A stretch of 64,000 nucleotides of DNA from Actinoplanes auranticolor (GCF_018332655.1 NZ_BOQL01000042.1:62001-126000), one strand, 5' to 3'; positions 8,179 through 16,324 are shown, counted from the stretch's first letter. Notes: generated from the sequence alone by a model not told the origin. A program made the numbers and translations.

Positions 8179-8982
8179 CGGCTGGCAGGCCGGGCACCAG
8201 TAGAGGTTGCGCCCGGCCATCGGGCCGCGGATGACCGCCGTGCCGCAGACCAGGCAGGGCTGACCCGTGCGGCGATAGACGTAGACCTCGCCGCCGTGCC
8301 GGTCCACCCGCGGGGCCCGCTGCATCGCCTCCGGCGTGTGAGCCGTGTGGACGGTGTCGATCCGCCCGCGGACGACGCCCTCCTTCATCAGTGCGCGCAG
8401 GTCGTCCCAGAGCTCCTCCCAGCACCGCGGGCTGATCTCCCGCCCCGGCGTGGTGGGAGCCAGGCCGGCCCGGAACAGCACCTCGTTGGCGTAGATGAGC
8501 CCGCACCCGGCCACCACCGTCTGGTCCAGCAGCAGGGCGAAGACCGGCTTGCCGCTGGCCACCACCCGGGCGTACGCCAGCCGCGGATCGGCGTCGTCGC
8601 GCAACGGGTCCTGCCCGAGCCGGGCCCGCAGCGCCGCGACCCGCACGGGGTCGAGCACCTCGCAGGCGGTCGGGCCGCGCAGCTCCAGCCAGTGGCGCGT
8701 ACCGGACAGGGCCAGCCGCACCTGCCCGACGGGCGCCGGCGCGGGCAGCTCACCGTCGGCGAACTTGCCGTAGAGCCCGAGATGGATGTGCATCGCCGAC
8801 TCGTCGTCGAAGTGGTGCAGCAGGTGTTTGCCGTACGCCTCGGTGTCGACCAGCGTCCGGCCGTCGAGCAACGCGGCCCCGGCGGCGAACCGCCCCTGCG
8901 GGCTGGCCACCCGCACGACCTGACCGGCGAAGAGCGCCCGATGCCGCGCAGCGAGCCGATGAATCGTGTGTCCCTCTGGCAC
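8167..8982 (-). CDS. Fpg/Nei-family DNA glycosylase (Nei2-like endonuclease VIII)
   Basis: A 271-residue bifunctional base-excision enzyme that removes oxidised pyrimidines and cleaves the abasic site. The mature N-terminus MPEGHT provides the catalytic Pro2 and Glu3. The conserved beta-strand Lys lies in EAYGKHLLHHF. The helix-two-turn-helix region (about 130-190) holds the Asn of IYANEVLFRAGL. The C-terminal zinc finger has four Cys (CLVCG and CPAC), and its loop reaches the usual catalytic Arg position with GPMAGRNLYW. The finger is followed by only five residues. It is convergent with the deacetylase gene. Confidence 0.92.
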   Translation of the reverse strand: MPEGHTIHRLAARHRALFAGQVVRVASPQGRFAAGAALLDGRTLVDTEAYGKHLLHHFDDESAMHIHLGLYGKFADGELPAPAPVGQVRLALSGTRHWLELRGPTACEVLDPVRVAALRARLGQDPLRDDADPRLAYARVVASGKPVFALLLDQTVVAGCGLIYANEVLFRAGLAPTTPGREISPRCWEELWDDLRALMKEGVVRGRIDTVHTAHTPEAMQRAPRVDRHGGEVYVYRRTGQPCLVCGTAVIRGPMAGRNLYWCPACQPSEG

Positions 8983-9128
8983 CCGGGAACCCTAGCCGGG
9001 GAATCTTCGCCCCCGGCTTTCGCCCTGAGGAGAATCGCTGGGTTCCGCGCCCGTTACCGGGGAAGGTGGGAGAGGTCGAATGCCGGGTGGGTGCGACAGA
9101 CTCCCGGCTCGTGCGAGAGGGTGGGTCC

Positions 9129-9737
9129 ATGAGAGTTGACGAGATCGCGATGCGGGCGGGTGGCGCATCCTTTGACGACCAGGTCTTCGAGCGGTTGCTC
9201 CGGGAGCGCATCATCTTCCTCGGCAGCGAGGTCAACGACGAGGTGACCAACCGGATCTGCGCCCAGATGCTGCTGCTCGCCTCGGCCGACAGCGAGAAGG
9301 ACATCGCCCTGTACATCAACTCGCCGGGTGGTTCCATCAGCGCGGGTATGGCCGTCTACGACACGATGCAGTACATCAAGAACGACGTGGCCACGATCGC
9401 CATGGGCATGGCGGCCTCGATGGGCCAGTTCCTGCTCTGCGCCGGCACCGCCGGCAAGCGGTACGCCCTGCCGCACGCCCGGGTGATGATGCACCAGCTG
9501 TCCGGCGGCATCGGCGGCACCGCGGCCGACATCGCCATCCAGGCCGAGAGCATGCTGCACATCAAGTCGGTCATGAACGAGCGGATCGCCTTCCACACCG
9601 GGCACACCCCGGAGGAGATCGGCCGCGACTCCGACCGGGACCGCTGGTTCACCGCCCAGGAGGCCAAGGACTACGGAATCGTCGACCACGTGATCTCCAA
9701 GGCGACCGACGTCAACGCGACGTCCGCCCTGGTCTGA
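9129..9737 (+). CDS. clpP: ATP-dependent Clp protease proteolytic subunit, stand-alone copy
   Basis: A 202-residue ClpP serine peptidase subunit that forms double-heptamer chambers fed by Clp ATPases. The Ser97, His122 and Asp171 triad is intact and at canonical positions (MAASMGQ, MMHQ, SDRDRWF). The start is the ATG at 9129, preceded by GAGAGG; the in-frame upstream codons are not ClpP-like. The usual actinobacterial arrangement is clpP1-clpP2 in tandem near tig and clpX. This copy stands alone, so it is probably an accessory ClpP paralogue. A strong terminator follows at 9747-9782. Confidence 0.95.
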   Translation: MRVDEIAMRAGGASFDDQVFERLLRERIIFLGSEVNDEVTNRICAQMLLLASADSEKDIALYINSPGGSISAGMAVYDTMQYIKNDVATIAMGMAASMGQFLLCAGTAGKRYALPHARVMMHQLSGGIGGTAADIAIQAESMLHIKSVMNERIAFHTGHTPEEIGRDSDRDRWFTAQEAKDYGIVDHVISKATDVNATSALV

Positions 9738-9746
9738 CGCGTTCCC

Positions 9747-9782
9747 GGCGGCGGGTGCCCGGCTCTGCCGGCGCCCGCCGCC
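9747..9782 (+). terminator. Terminator hairpin after clpP
   Basis: A GC-rich hairpin begins ten bases after the clpP stop. Arms 9747-9763 and 9767-9782 pair almost completely, with one bulge and one mismatch, around a TCT loop. No T-tract follows, as is common for intrinsic terminators in this group. Confidence 0.7.
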
Positions 9783-9805
9783 GTCGTGTTTGTGTCGCGA
9801 TCCGG

Positions 9806-9837
9806 CCCTCGGGGTATAGCGAAGGCATCCCCGAGGG
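9806..9837 (+). promoter_or_regulatory. 5' leader hairpin directly before a perfect Shine-Dalgarno
   Basis: CCCTCGGGG (9806-9814) pairs exactly with CCCCGAGGG (9829-9837) around a 14-base loop containing TATAGC. The hairpin ends three bases before AAGGAGGT (9841-9848), the ribosome-binding site of the gene at 9856. If transcribed it would stack against the ribosome site. If the TATAGC is a -10 box, it is instead part of the promoter. Confidence 0.45.
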
Positions 9838-9855
9838 TTGAAGGAGGTGCTGACG

Positions 9856-10509
9856 ATGAGACTTCCGACGTTCTCGCGCCAGTCCGACACCACCGCCGAA
9901 ACCGAAGCGCGTCCGGCCGGCGCGACCAGTCCGGTGCGTCCGCGCACCGACGCCAGCGTGACACCGCCGCCGGCCGCGCCGCCCGTGGTCGAGCGCCGCC
10001 GGCCCGCCGACGAGGACACCCTGGTCAACCAGCAGGCCGTCGGCCACGAGCCGAAGACCCGCGACGACCTGAAGAGCCGCGACCTGCAGGCGCCCCGGCC
10101 CGTGGCCGCCCGCACCGACCGGGGCGACCGTTTCGACCACGCCGATGAGAAGACCATCGAGCAGCCGCCGGTCGTCGCCGGGCCCAAGCCGCGGGCCAGT
10201 CTGCTCGCCACCCTGGGCCTGATCGTCAGCGTCGTGGCCGCCCTGCTCGTGCTCTCCGGCCCGCTGCTCGGCTACGGGATCGGCCTGGCCGTGCTGGGCC
10301 TGATCCTCTCGCTGAGCGGCATCCACGCCACCGGCAAGCGGCACATCGCCGGCAAGACCGACGCTCTGATCGGCATGGTCCTGTCGCTGGGCGCGATCGT
10401 GGTCGGCGTGCTGGCGCTCACCGGCTCGCTCTCCTGGCTCGGCACCGACATGCAGCCGGTCACCAGTGTCCGAGAGTGGCTTGACGCACAGTTTATCGAC
10501 CGCTTCTGA
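9856..10509 (+). CDS. DUF4190-like two-helix membrane protein with long polar N-terminus
   Basis: A 217-residue protein of unknown function. The first 110 residues are polar, charged and rich in Pro and Arg, and probably cytoplasmic and disordered. Hydrophobic segments at about 113-150 (LLATLGLIVSVVAALLVL and YGIGLAVLGLILSL) resemble the DUF4190 core, and one more at about 165-190 follows a short GKRHIAGKTD loop. The ATG at 9856 is chosen because AAGGAGGT, a full anti-Shine-Dalgarno match, lies seven bases upstream. The strong ribosome site suggests good expression. Hairpins follow the gene. Confidence 0.75.
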   Translation: MRLPTFSRQSDTTAETEARPAGATSPVRPRTDASVTPPPAAPPVVERRRPADEDTLVNQQAVGHEPKTRDDLKSRDLQAPRPVAARTDRGDRFDHADEKTIEQPPVVAGPKPRASLLATLGLIVSVVAALLVLSGPLLGYGIGLAVLGLILSLSGIHATGKRHIAGKTDALIGMVLSLGAIVVGVLALTGSLSWLGTDMQPVTSVREWLDAQFIDRF

Positions 10510-10521
10510 CGGGTATCAGAC

Positions 10522-10552
10522 ATTCACCGGCGGCGATGCGCAGCCGGTGAAT
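10522..10552 (+). terminator. Terminator hairpin after the DUF4190-like gene
   Basis: ATTCACCGGC (10522-10531) and GCCGGTGAAT (10543-10552) form a perfect 10-base stem with an 11-base loop, starting 13 bases after the stop codon. Confidence 0.7.
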
Positions 10553-10561
10553 CTCGGAACC

Positions 10562-10582
10562 GGGACGGTCACCAGCCGTCCC
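10562..10582 (+). terminator. Second hairpin of a tandem terminator
   Basis: GGGACGG (10562-10568) and CCGTCCC (10576-10582) form a perfect 7-base stem with a 7-base loop, ten bases after the previous hairpin. It probably reinforces termination. Confidence 0.5.
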
Positions 10583-10677
10583 GCCCCGAAATCATCCGGC
10601 GGTGCGCCGGAGAGCGCGGAAACATCTCCGATCGGCGATCACGTCGACCGGTTCGGGACGGGACCGCATCGTTGTGC

Positions 10678-10700
10678 GGGGGCGGCGGTTCGCCGCCCCC
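10678..10700. promoter_or_regulatory. Strong GC hairpin about 110 bases upstream of ddaH
   Basis: GGGGGCGGCG (10678-10687) and CGCCGCCCCC (10691-10700) form a perfect 10-base stem around GTT. It lies too far from the upstream gene to be its first terminator, and upstream of where the ddaH promoter should be. It could be a third terminator stem, an insulator or a leader structure. Confidence 0.45.
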
Positions 10701-10811
10701 GACGCGTGTGCAACGAATCTTCGCACCGGGCCCGGATCACGCAACGATCCGCCGCCGCGCGCATGGTTGTTCCGGGGCGTACGCAGGCACTTCACGCATA
10801 GCGTTGCCGGC

Positions 10812-11624
10812 ATGACGCCCACCGCCACCCCGCGCCGCTATCTCATGTGCCGGCCGACCCACTTCGCCGTCACGTACCGGATCAATCCGTGGATGGACCC
10901 GACGGCGCCGTACGACAACGCTCTGGCCGTCAGCCAGTGGGAGCACCTGCGGCAGACGTTCCTCGACCTCGGCCACACCGTCGAGCTGATCGAGCCGCTG
11001 CCCGGCCTGCCCGACATGGTCTTCGCCGCCAACGGCGCCACCGTGGTCGACGGCAAGGTGCTCGCCGTGCAGTTCCGCGACGCCGAGCGGGCCGACGAGG
11101 CCCCGGCGTACGCCGGCTGGTTCGCCGGCAACGGCTTCGAGGTCTTCGAGTCCAAGCACACCAACGAGGGCGAGGGTGACATCCTGCTCGCCGGCGACGT
11201 GCTGCTCGCCGGCACCGGCTTCCGGACCTCGCACGCCGCCCACGCGCAGACCCAGGAGATCTTCGGCCGCCCGGTGATCACCCTGCAGCTGGTCGACCCG
11301 GCCTACTACCACCTCGACACCGCGCTGTGCGTGCTGGACGAGCGGAACATCGCCTACCTGCCGTCGGCGTTCTCCCCCGGCTCGCAGGCGGTGCTGCGCC
11401 GGCTGTTCCCGGACGCGGTCATCGCCACCCCGGCCGACGCCGAGGTGCTGGGTCTCAACGCGGTCAGCGACGGCCGTACCGTGGTGTTGCCGGTGCAGGC
11501 CACCGCGCTCACCGCCGCCCTGCGGGAGCGGGGCTACGCCACCGTCGGAGTCGACGTCTCCGAGCTGCGCAAGGCCGGCGGCGGCCCGAAGTGCTGCACC
11601 CTGGAGGTTCGTACCCGTGACTGA
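10812..11624 (+). CDS. ddaH: Dimethylarginine dimethylaminohydrolase
   Basis: A 270-residue member of the amidinotransferase/guanidino-modifying fold that hydrolyses N,N-dimethylarginine (or arginine-like guanidines) to citrulline. The fold motifs are present: PDMVFAANGA (substrate Asp and Asn), the catalytic His in YYHLDTALC, and the nucleophilic Cys at the very end in GGPKCCTLEV. The ATG at 10812 starts the conserved RRYLMCRPTHFAV strand; the longer frame upstream is not protein-like. The stop overlaps the rocD start by eight bases, so they form an operon for arginine-derivative and ornithine catabolism. Confidence 0.93.
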   Translation: MTPTATPRRYLMCRPTHFAVTYRINPWMDPTAPYDNALAVSQWEHLRQTFLDLGHTVELIEPLPGLPDMVFAANGATVVDGKVLAVQFRDAERADEAPAYAGWFAGNGFEVFESKHTNEGEGDILLAGDVLLAGTGFRTSHAAHAQTQEIFGRPVITLQLVDPAYYHLDTALCVLDERNIAYLPSAFSPGSQAVLRRLFPDAVIATPADAEVLGLNAVSDGRTVVLPVQATALTAALRERGYATVGVDVSELRKAGGGPKCCTLEVRTRD

Positions 11625-12828
11625 TCTCGATCTGCGGACACCCGCCGCGCTCGCCGACGCCGAGCGCTGGACCGCGCACAACTACCACCCGCTGCCGGTC
11701 GTGATCGCCGACGCCGAGGGCGCCTGGGTCACCGACGTCGACGGCCGCCGCTACCTGGACTTCCTCGCCGGCTACTCGGCGCTGAACTTCGGCCACCGGC
11801 ACCCCGGCCTGATCGCCGCCGCGCACGCGCAGCTCGACCGCCTCACGCTGACCAGCCGGGCCTTCGTGCACGACCAGTTCGCCGGCTTCTGTCACGGGCT
11901 GGCCGAGCTCTGCGGCAAGGACCTCGTGCTGCCGATGAACACCGGCGCCGAGGCCGTGGAGACCGGCATCAAGGTCGCCCGCAAGTGGGGTTACCAGGTC
12001 AAGGGCGTGCCGGACGGGCAGGCGGAGATCATCGTCGCGGACGGCAACTTCCACGGCCGCACCACGACGATCATCAGCTTCTCCACCGACCCGGACGCGC
12101 GCAACGACTTCGGGCCGTACACCCCCGGCTTCAAGATCGTGCCGTACGGCGACCTGGCCGCGCTGGCCGGCGCGATCACCCCGAACACGGTCGCCGTGCT
12201 GCTCGAGCCGATCCAGGGCGAGGCCGGGGTCCTGATCCCGGGTGAGGGCTACTTCGCCGGCGTCCGGTCGCTGTGCGACGACCACAACGTGCTCTTCATC
12301 GCCGACGAGATCCAGTCCGGCCTCGGCCGCACCGGTAAGACCTTCGCGATCGAGCACGAAGGTGTCGTGCCGGACGTGTACCTGCTGGGCAAGGCGCTCG
12401 GCGGCGGCATCGTGCCGGTGTCCGCCGTGGCGGCGAACCGCGACGTGCTCGGCGTGCTCAAGCCGGGCGAGCACGGCTCGACGTTCGGTGGCAACCCGCT
12501 GGCCTGCGCGGTCGGCGCCGAGGTCGTCCGGCTGCTCGCCACCGGGGAGTTCCAGGAGCGCTCCGCGCGGCTGGGCGCGCTGCTGCACGAGCGCCTCGCC
12601 GAACTGGTCGGCAAGGGGGTGCTGGCGGTCCGCGGCCGCGGACTGTGGGCCGGCGTCGACATCGACCCCGCCCTGATGACCGGCCGGCAGGCCGTGGAGC
12701 GGCTCGCCGAGCGGGGCGTACTGGCCAAGGACACCCACGGTTCAACGATCCGGCTGGCCCCGCCCCTGGTGGTCACCGAGGAGGACCTGGAGCACGCGGT
12801 GGCGCAGCTGGCCGCGATCCTGGCCTGA
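11617..12828 (+). CDS. rocD: Ornithine aminotransferase
   Basis: A 403-residue PLP enzyme that converts ornithine and 2-oxoglutarate to glutamate 5-semialdehyde and glutamate. The class III aminotransferase motifs are clear: MNTGAEAVETGIKVARKWGY, the LLEPIQGEAG strand, the PLP-binding Asp in ADEIQSGLGRTG, and the Schiff-base Lys in LLGKALGGGIVPVSA. The GTG start lies within the last codons of ddaH. With ddaH it makes a route from dimethylarginine and ornithine towards proline and glutamate. A perfect hairpin terminator follows. Confidence 0.96.
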   Translation: MTDLDLRTPAALADAERWTAHNYHPLPVVIADAEGAWVTDVDGRRYLDFLAGYSALNFGHRHPGLIAAAHAQLDRLTLTSRAFVHDQFAGFCHGLAELCGKDLVLPMNTGAEAVETGIKVARKWGYQVKGVPDGQAEIIVADGNFHGRTTTIISFSTDPDARNDFGPYTPGFKIVPYGDLAALAGAITPNTVAVLLEPIQGEAGVLIPGEGYFAGVRSLCDDHNVLFIADEIQSGLGRTGKTFAIEHEGVVPDVYLLGKALGGGIVPVSAVAANRDVLGVLKPGEHGSTFGGNPLACAVGAEVVRLLATGEFQERSARLGALLHERLAELVGKGVLAVRGRGLWAGVDIDPALMTGRQAVERLAERGVLAKDTHGSTIRLAPPLVVTEEDLEHAVAQLAAILA

Positions 12829-12836
12829 GTGTGACG

Positions 12837-12860
12837 GGGGAGGCGGGGTCCCGCCTCCCC
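12837..12860. terminator. Bidirectional terminator between rocD and the FHA gene
   Basis: GGGGAGGCGGG (12837-12847) and CCCGCCTCCCC (12850-12860) are exact complements separated by GT. The hairpin occupies the whole gap between two convergent genes, so it can serve both. Confidence 0.85.
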
Positions 12861-14006
12861 TCAGCGTTCGAACTTGCGGATCGCCATCGTCGGGGCCTCG
12901 GCCATGACCGAGGACGGCTGGGTCACGCCACCGGTCGCCCAGAGCTTGGCGCGGCCGACGTTCACGCCCGCGTACAGCTCCACCACGTCGTTGGCCGCCA
13001 GCGTGCGGGTCTCGTCGCGGTTCAGGGTGATCCGGTCGTCGTCGTCCAGCGAGCCGCCCGGGCGGATCCCCGTGCCGTTCGTGCTGACGTCCTGAGCGGT
13101 CAGCTCGCCGCCGTTGAGCGCCAGCCGCACGTGACCGCGGCTGATCCACTTCCGGGCGTCGTCGGTCAGCCACTGGCCCAGCATCACGCCACCGCCCTCG
13201 GGCGCCCGCCCCACCACCACGGGCTTGTCGGTCGAGACCGCGAAGCGCTGGCGCACCACGCCGTCGATCCGGACCGACAGCACCTCGACCGCCGGGCGCG
13301 GGCCCGCGTCCCGCAGCCGGGTGCCGTGCACCGGGCAGGTCGGCGCGCCGGACCGCAGCGACGGCGGCGGCTGGGCGACCGGGGCGGTCGTCTTGCGCAT
13401 GTCGGCGAACGGGCTGTCCGGATCGCCACCGGAGCCGTACGCGTTGCAGTTGGCCTCCGGGCAGCTCCACACCCGGGCCAGCAGCTTGGCCCCCATCGGG
13501 GACGGCTCGGCCACCGCGGGAACCTCCCCGCGGCCGATCCGGGCCACCAGCACCGGGCCACCGGCGCCGGGAACCGCGGCGAGCAGCCGGCCCGGCTCCT
13601 CGACCCAGGGACGGCGGTCGCGGAACTGCTCGGCGCGGGTGCGGGTCAGCACGGGCAGGCCCAGCAGCTCGGCCACCTCGAGGACCCGGTCGTCGAGCTG
13701 CGGGACGACCTCGACCACGCCGTCGTCGGCCCAGCGGCGGACCACCATGCGCTCGTTGGAGGTCAGATCCGCGTCGGAGAGCAGGCCCCGGGGCACCACG
13801 GCGTAGACCGGGACGTTCTCCTCCGAGACGTGCCGGCCGAGCGCGTCGATGACCAGGCCGAGGCGCAGCATGCTGGCCGGGCGACCGCCGTCGAGATCGG
13901 CGTAGCGCACGATCTCCGACAGGTCGACCACGGCGCGGGCCAGGGCCGGGTCGGTGGTGAGCCGGGCCTCGATCGCGTCGAGGACCTTGCTGACCTCGAA
14001 TCTCAC
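12861..14006 (-). CDS. FHA-domain protein with N-terminal PIN-like region
   Basis: A 381-residue cytoplasmic protein. The C-terminal FHA domain (about 250-355) contains the phosphothreonine-binding elements VVVGRAPEGG, SRGH and STNGT, so it should bind phosphorylated partners of Ser/Thr kinases. The N-terminal 150 residues look like an alpha/beta, PIN-like or vWA-like fold (LVIDALGRHVSEENVPVYAVVPRG). Cys residues in the middle (CPEANCNAYG and CPVHGTRL) could bind a metal. No kinase or sigma gene is adjacent, so the partner is unknown. Confidence 0.8.
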   Translation of the reverse strand: MRFEVSKVLDAIEARLTTDPALARAVVDLSEIVRYADLDGGRPASMLRLGLVIDALGRHVSEENVPVYAVVPRGLLSDADLTSNERMVVRRWADDGVVEVVPQLDDRVLEVAELLGLPVLTRTRAEQFRDRRPWVEEPGRLLAAVPGAGGPVLVARIGRGEVPAVAEPSPMGAKLLARVWSCPEANCNAYGSGGDPDSPFADMRKTTAPVAQPPPSLRSGAPTCPVHGTRLRDAGPRPAVEVLSVRIDGVVRQRFAVSTDKPVVVGRAPEGGGVMLGQWLTDDARKWISRGHVRLALNGGELTAQDVSTNGTGIRPGGSLDDDDRITLNRDETRTLAANDVVELYAGVNVGRAKLWATGGVTQPSSVMAEAPTMAIRKFER

Positions 14007-14067
14007 GGGGCCTCCCTGTACGTGCGCGTGCGGCTACCTCCGGCCATCATGCCGTCTGGGGCCACCG

Positions 14068-14087
14068 GGCGGCCAATCAGGGCCGCC
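14068..14087 (-). terminator. Hairpin after the pterin dehydratase gene
   Basis: GGCGGCC (14068-14074) and GGCCGCC (14081-14087) form a perfect 7-base stem with a 6-base loop, 35 bases downstream of the PCD stop on the minus strand and upstream of the FHA gene. Confidence 0.45.
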
Positions 14088-14121
14088 GGTCCGGGCGGAA
14101 GGGGGCTATGGGGTCCGGGGG

Positions 14122-14415
14122 TCAGGACGCGTCGGCGACGATCCGGTCGATGCGGTTGGCCAGCGCGATGTCGCGGGTCGTGACGCCGCCCGCCGCGTGC
14201 GTGACACAGCGGAAGGTCAGCGTGCGCCACCGGATGTCGATGTCGGGATGGTGGTCCATCTCCTCGGCGACCTTCGCCACCCGGTCGACGACGGCGATCG
14301 CCGCCGGGAAACTGCGCAGGCCCACGGTGCGTACGATCGCGTCCGTCCCGCCTTCCCAGCCGTCCAGGACGGCCACGGCACTGCGTACGGAATCGGCGTC
14401 GAGCAGGTCAGCCAT
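14122..14415 (-). CDS. Pterin-4-alpha-carbinolamine dehydratase
   Basis: A 97-residue protein of the PCD/DCoH family, which dehydrates 4a-hydroxytetrahydropterin. The family motif is complete: EEMDHHPDIDIRW provides the two His and the Trp of the active site, and the C-terminal TTRDIALANRID helix matches. Length is normal for the family. No pterin-dependent hydroxylase lies in the window, so the gene may serve a distant aromatic amino acid hydroxylase or molybdopterin metabolism. Confidence 0.92.
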   Translation of the reverse strand: MADLLDADSVRSAVAVLDGWEGGTDAIVRTVGLRSFPAAIAVVDRVAKVAEEMDHHPDIDIRWRTLTFRCVTHAAGGVTTRDIALANRIDRIVADAS

Positions 14416-14550
14416 GAGACAACCTTAATGCCCGCGCGCCCCCCGGCCACGGCGCCTCGAACCAGGATGTCGCACCCGTTCGCTACCGTGAGCGCCGAAT
14501 TGACGCCCGGCTCCCGGGAGACCGGGGCGGGCACAACGGGGAGGAAACCC

Positions 14551-15363
14551 ATGAGGAATCGACGACCGGCGATCGCTGGTCTCGCCCTGGTCGCCGCTCT
14601 CGGGCTCACCGGCTGCGGTCCGGCCGACGGCCAGGCCCAGCCGGGCGGCAACGCCCCGGCGGCCGCCCAGCAGGCGGATCCGGCGGCCGAGCTGGCTGCC
14701 GCGGCCCAGAAGCTGGGTGAGCAGAGCCTGCGCTTCGAGATGGAGATGGTCGGCGCGATCACCGCCTCCGGCGAGGCGGACCCGAAGGCGGGCAACGCCC
14801 GGATGACCATGGACATGGGCTCACTTGGTGACGGCAACAAGATCGAGCTGCGCAAGGTCGGCACCGACGTCTACCTGAAGTTCGGCGGCGCGGTGGGCCA
14901 GATGCTCGGCGGCCAGAGCAGCAGCGGCAAGGAGTGGATGCACGTCGACGCGGCGAAGCTCCCCGCGGGCAGCAGCTTCAACGTGATGTCCCCGGACGAC
15001 CCGGCCGGCACCAAGGCGATGGTCGCCGCGATGACCAGGGTCGAGCGGACCGGCGCGAACGGCTACCAGGGCTCGCTGGACCTGGCCAAGTCGCCGACGT
15101 ACAACAAGAAGGATGCCCTGAAGGCGCTGGGCGGCAACACGCTGGTGCCGTTCACCGCCGAGACCGACGCCCAGGGCCGGCTCGTCGAGCTGACGCTGGA
15201 CATGAGCGGGCTGGGCGCCTCCTCGGGCGCCGGTGCCGTGCCCGGCGGCGGCAAGGTCAAGACGACGTACTCGGACTTCGGGACCAAGGTCTCGGTCGCG
15301 GCGCCGCCGGCCGCGCAGGTCCAGGAGCTCCCGTCGCAGCTCGCCGGCATGCTCAACAACTGA
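14551..15363 (+). CDS. LppX/LprAFG-like lipoprotein, first of a tandem pair
   Basis: A 270-residue lipoprotein. The signal peptide ends in the lipobox LTGC (Cys about residue 23) and is followed by an Ala/Gln-rich linker. The rest is a beta-rich domain with alternating strands of the LppX/LprG type (KLGEQSLRFEMEMVGAI, NKIELRKVGTDVYLKFGG, a VPFTAETDAQGRL turn and a final TYSDFGTKV strand). Such proteins form a half-barrel that binds or carries lipids at the outer face of the membrane. The ATG at 14551 has GGGGAGG upstream. The next gene encodes a clear paralogue with the same end motif. Confidence 0.85.
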   Translation: MRNRRPAIAGLALVAALGLTGCGPADGQAQPGGNAPAAAQQADPAAELAAAAQKLGEQSLRFEMEMVGAITASGEADPKAGNARMTMDMGSLGDGNKIELRKVGTDVYLKFGGAVGQMLGGQSSSGKEWMHVDAAKLPAGSSFNVMSPDDPAGTKAMVAAMTRVERTGANGYQGSLDLAKSPTYNKKDALKALGGNTLVPFTAETDAQGRLVELTLDMSGLGASSGAGAVPGGGKVKTTYSDFGTKVSVAAPPAAQVQELPSQLAGMLNN

Positions 15364-15368
15364 CGCGT

Positions 15369-15407
15369 CCCCGGGCCGGGCCGGTGTCCCTCCGGCCCGG
15401 CCCGGGG
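15369..15407 (+). terminator. Sixteen-base-pair perfect GC hairpin between the paired lipoprotein genes
   Basis: Arms 15369-15384 and 15392-15407 are exact complements composed only of G and C, around the loop TGTCCCT. The hairpin starts five bases after the first lipoprotein stop and 86 bases before the second start, so it should limit read-through into the second gene. Confidence 0.8.
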
Positions 15408-15493
15408 TCCGTTTGCGTTCGCGTCCCATCGGGCATTCCACCCCCCGACCGTTCGTCACCCCCGGACGTGCGGCAGGGCAAGGAAGGACCGAC

Positions 15494-16303
15494 ATGCGGA
15501 CGCCACGACTCGCCGGACTCGGCCTCGCATCGATGGCCGCGGTCGCTCTCGCGGTGACCGGCTGCGCGGCTGACAGCGACGGCACCCCCGGCGCGAGCGC
15601 CCCGGTGACGGACACTCCCAGCGCGTCCGCCAGCGTGGGCAGCCCCGATCCGACCGCCGCCGCCGCGCTGGCCACGGCCACCGCCGCGCTCGGCACCACG
15701 AGTTTCAAGGTCACCATGACCTCGGGTCCCGGCCTCAAGCTGACCGGCCTGATGGACGCCCCGAACGGCACCGGCACCGCGGACCTCACCGCCACCGGGC
15801 CGAACACCGAGATCAAGGTGCAGACCCTGCTGGTCGGCCAGGACCTCTACCTCAAGGTCCCCGGTGTCACCAAGGGCAACACCTGGACCCACGTCGACGT
15901 GTCCCGGCTGCCCGAAGGCGCCAACGTGGGCCTGCGCCCGGGCCAGATCGACCCGGCCAACACCGCCAAGCTGCTCACCTCCACGACCGACGTGCAGCAG
16001 GTCGACGCGCGCAGCTACCAGGGCACGCTCGATCTGACCAAGGCGGCCGGTGTGGCCGGCGTGGATCAGACGCTGGTCAAGACCTGGGGTGCGCAGGCGC
16101 AGAACGTGCCGTTCACCGCGGGCCTGGACGAGCAGGGCCGGCTGTCCGCGCTGACGATCCAGCTCCCGGCGGTCAACGGCCAGCAGGCCCAGCCGCTCGA
16201 GGTGCTCTACACCGACTACGGCACCAAGGTCGAGGCCCAGAAGCCGGCCGCCGCGGAGATCACCGAGGCGCCGGCCAGCCTGTACAGCAGCCTGGGCGGC
16301 TGA
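15494..16303 (+). CDS. LppX/LprAFG-like lipoprotein, second of a tandem pair
   Basis: A 269-residue paralogue of the preceding lipoprotein. The lipobox is VTGC, followed by an acidic, Ser/Ala/Pro-rich linker. The beta-strand order matches its neighbour (TTSFKVTMTSGPGLKLTG, LVGQDLYLKVPG, YQGTLDLTKAAG, VPFTAGLDEQGRL, VLYTDYGTKVEA). The ATG at 15494 follows AAGGAAGG. The pair probably arose by tandem duplication and then diverged; both keep the shared GRL-strand and DYGTK/DFGTK end. A role in lipid transfer is inferred from the fold only. Confidence 0.85.
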   Translation: MRTPRLAGLGLASMAAVALAVTGCAADSDGTPGASAPVTDTPSASASVGSPDPTAAAALATATAALGTTSFKVTMTSGPGLKLTGLMDAPNGTGTADLTATGPNTEIKVQTLLVGQDLYLKVPGVTKGNTWTHVDVSRLPEGANVGLRPGQIDPANTAKLLTSTTDVQQVDARSYQGTLDLTKAAGVAGVDQTLVKTWGAQAQNVPFTAGLDEQGRLSALTIQLPAVNGQQAQPLEVLYTDYGTKVEAQKPAAAEITEAPASLYSSLGG

Positions 16304-16324
16304 TCGGCACCACCGAACCGACGG

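Larger units (their letters stand above)
10510..10811. other. Intergenic region before ddaH with three hairpins
   Basis: This 302-base gap separates the DUF4190-like gene from ddaH. It holds three separate inverted repeats, listed individually. No credible open frame starts inside it; the reading frame that runs into ddaH from 10602 has no coding character. The last 100 bases should carry the ddaH promoter, but no clear -35/-10 pair was found. Confidence 0.6.
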
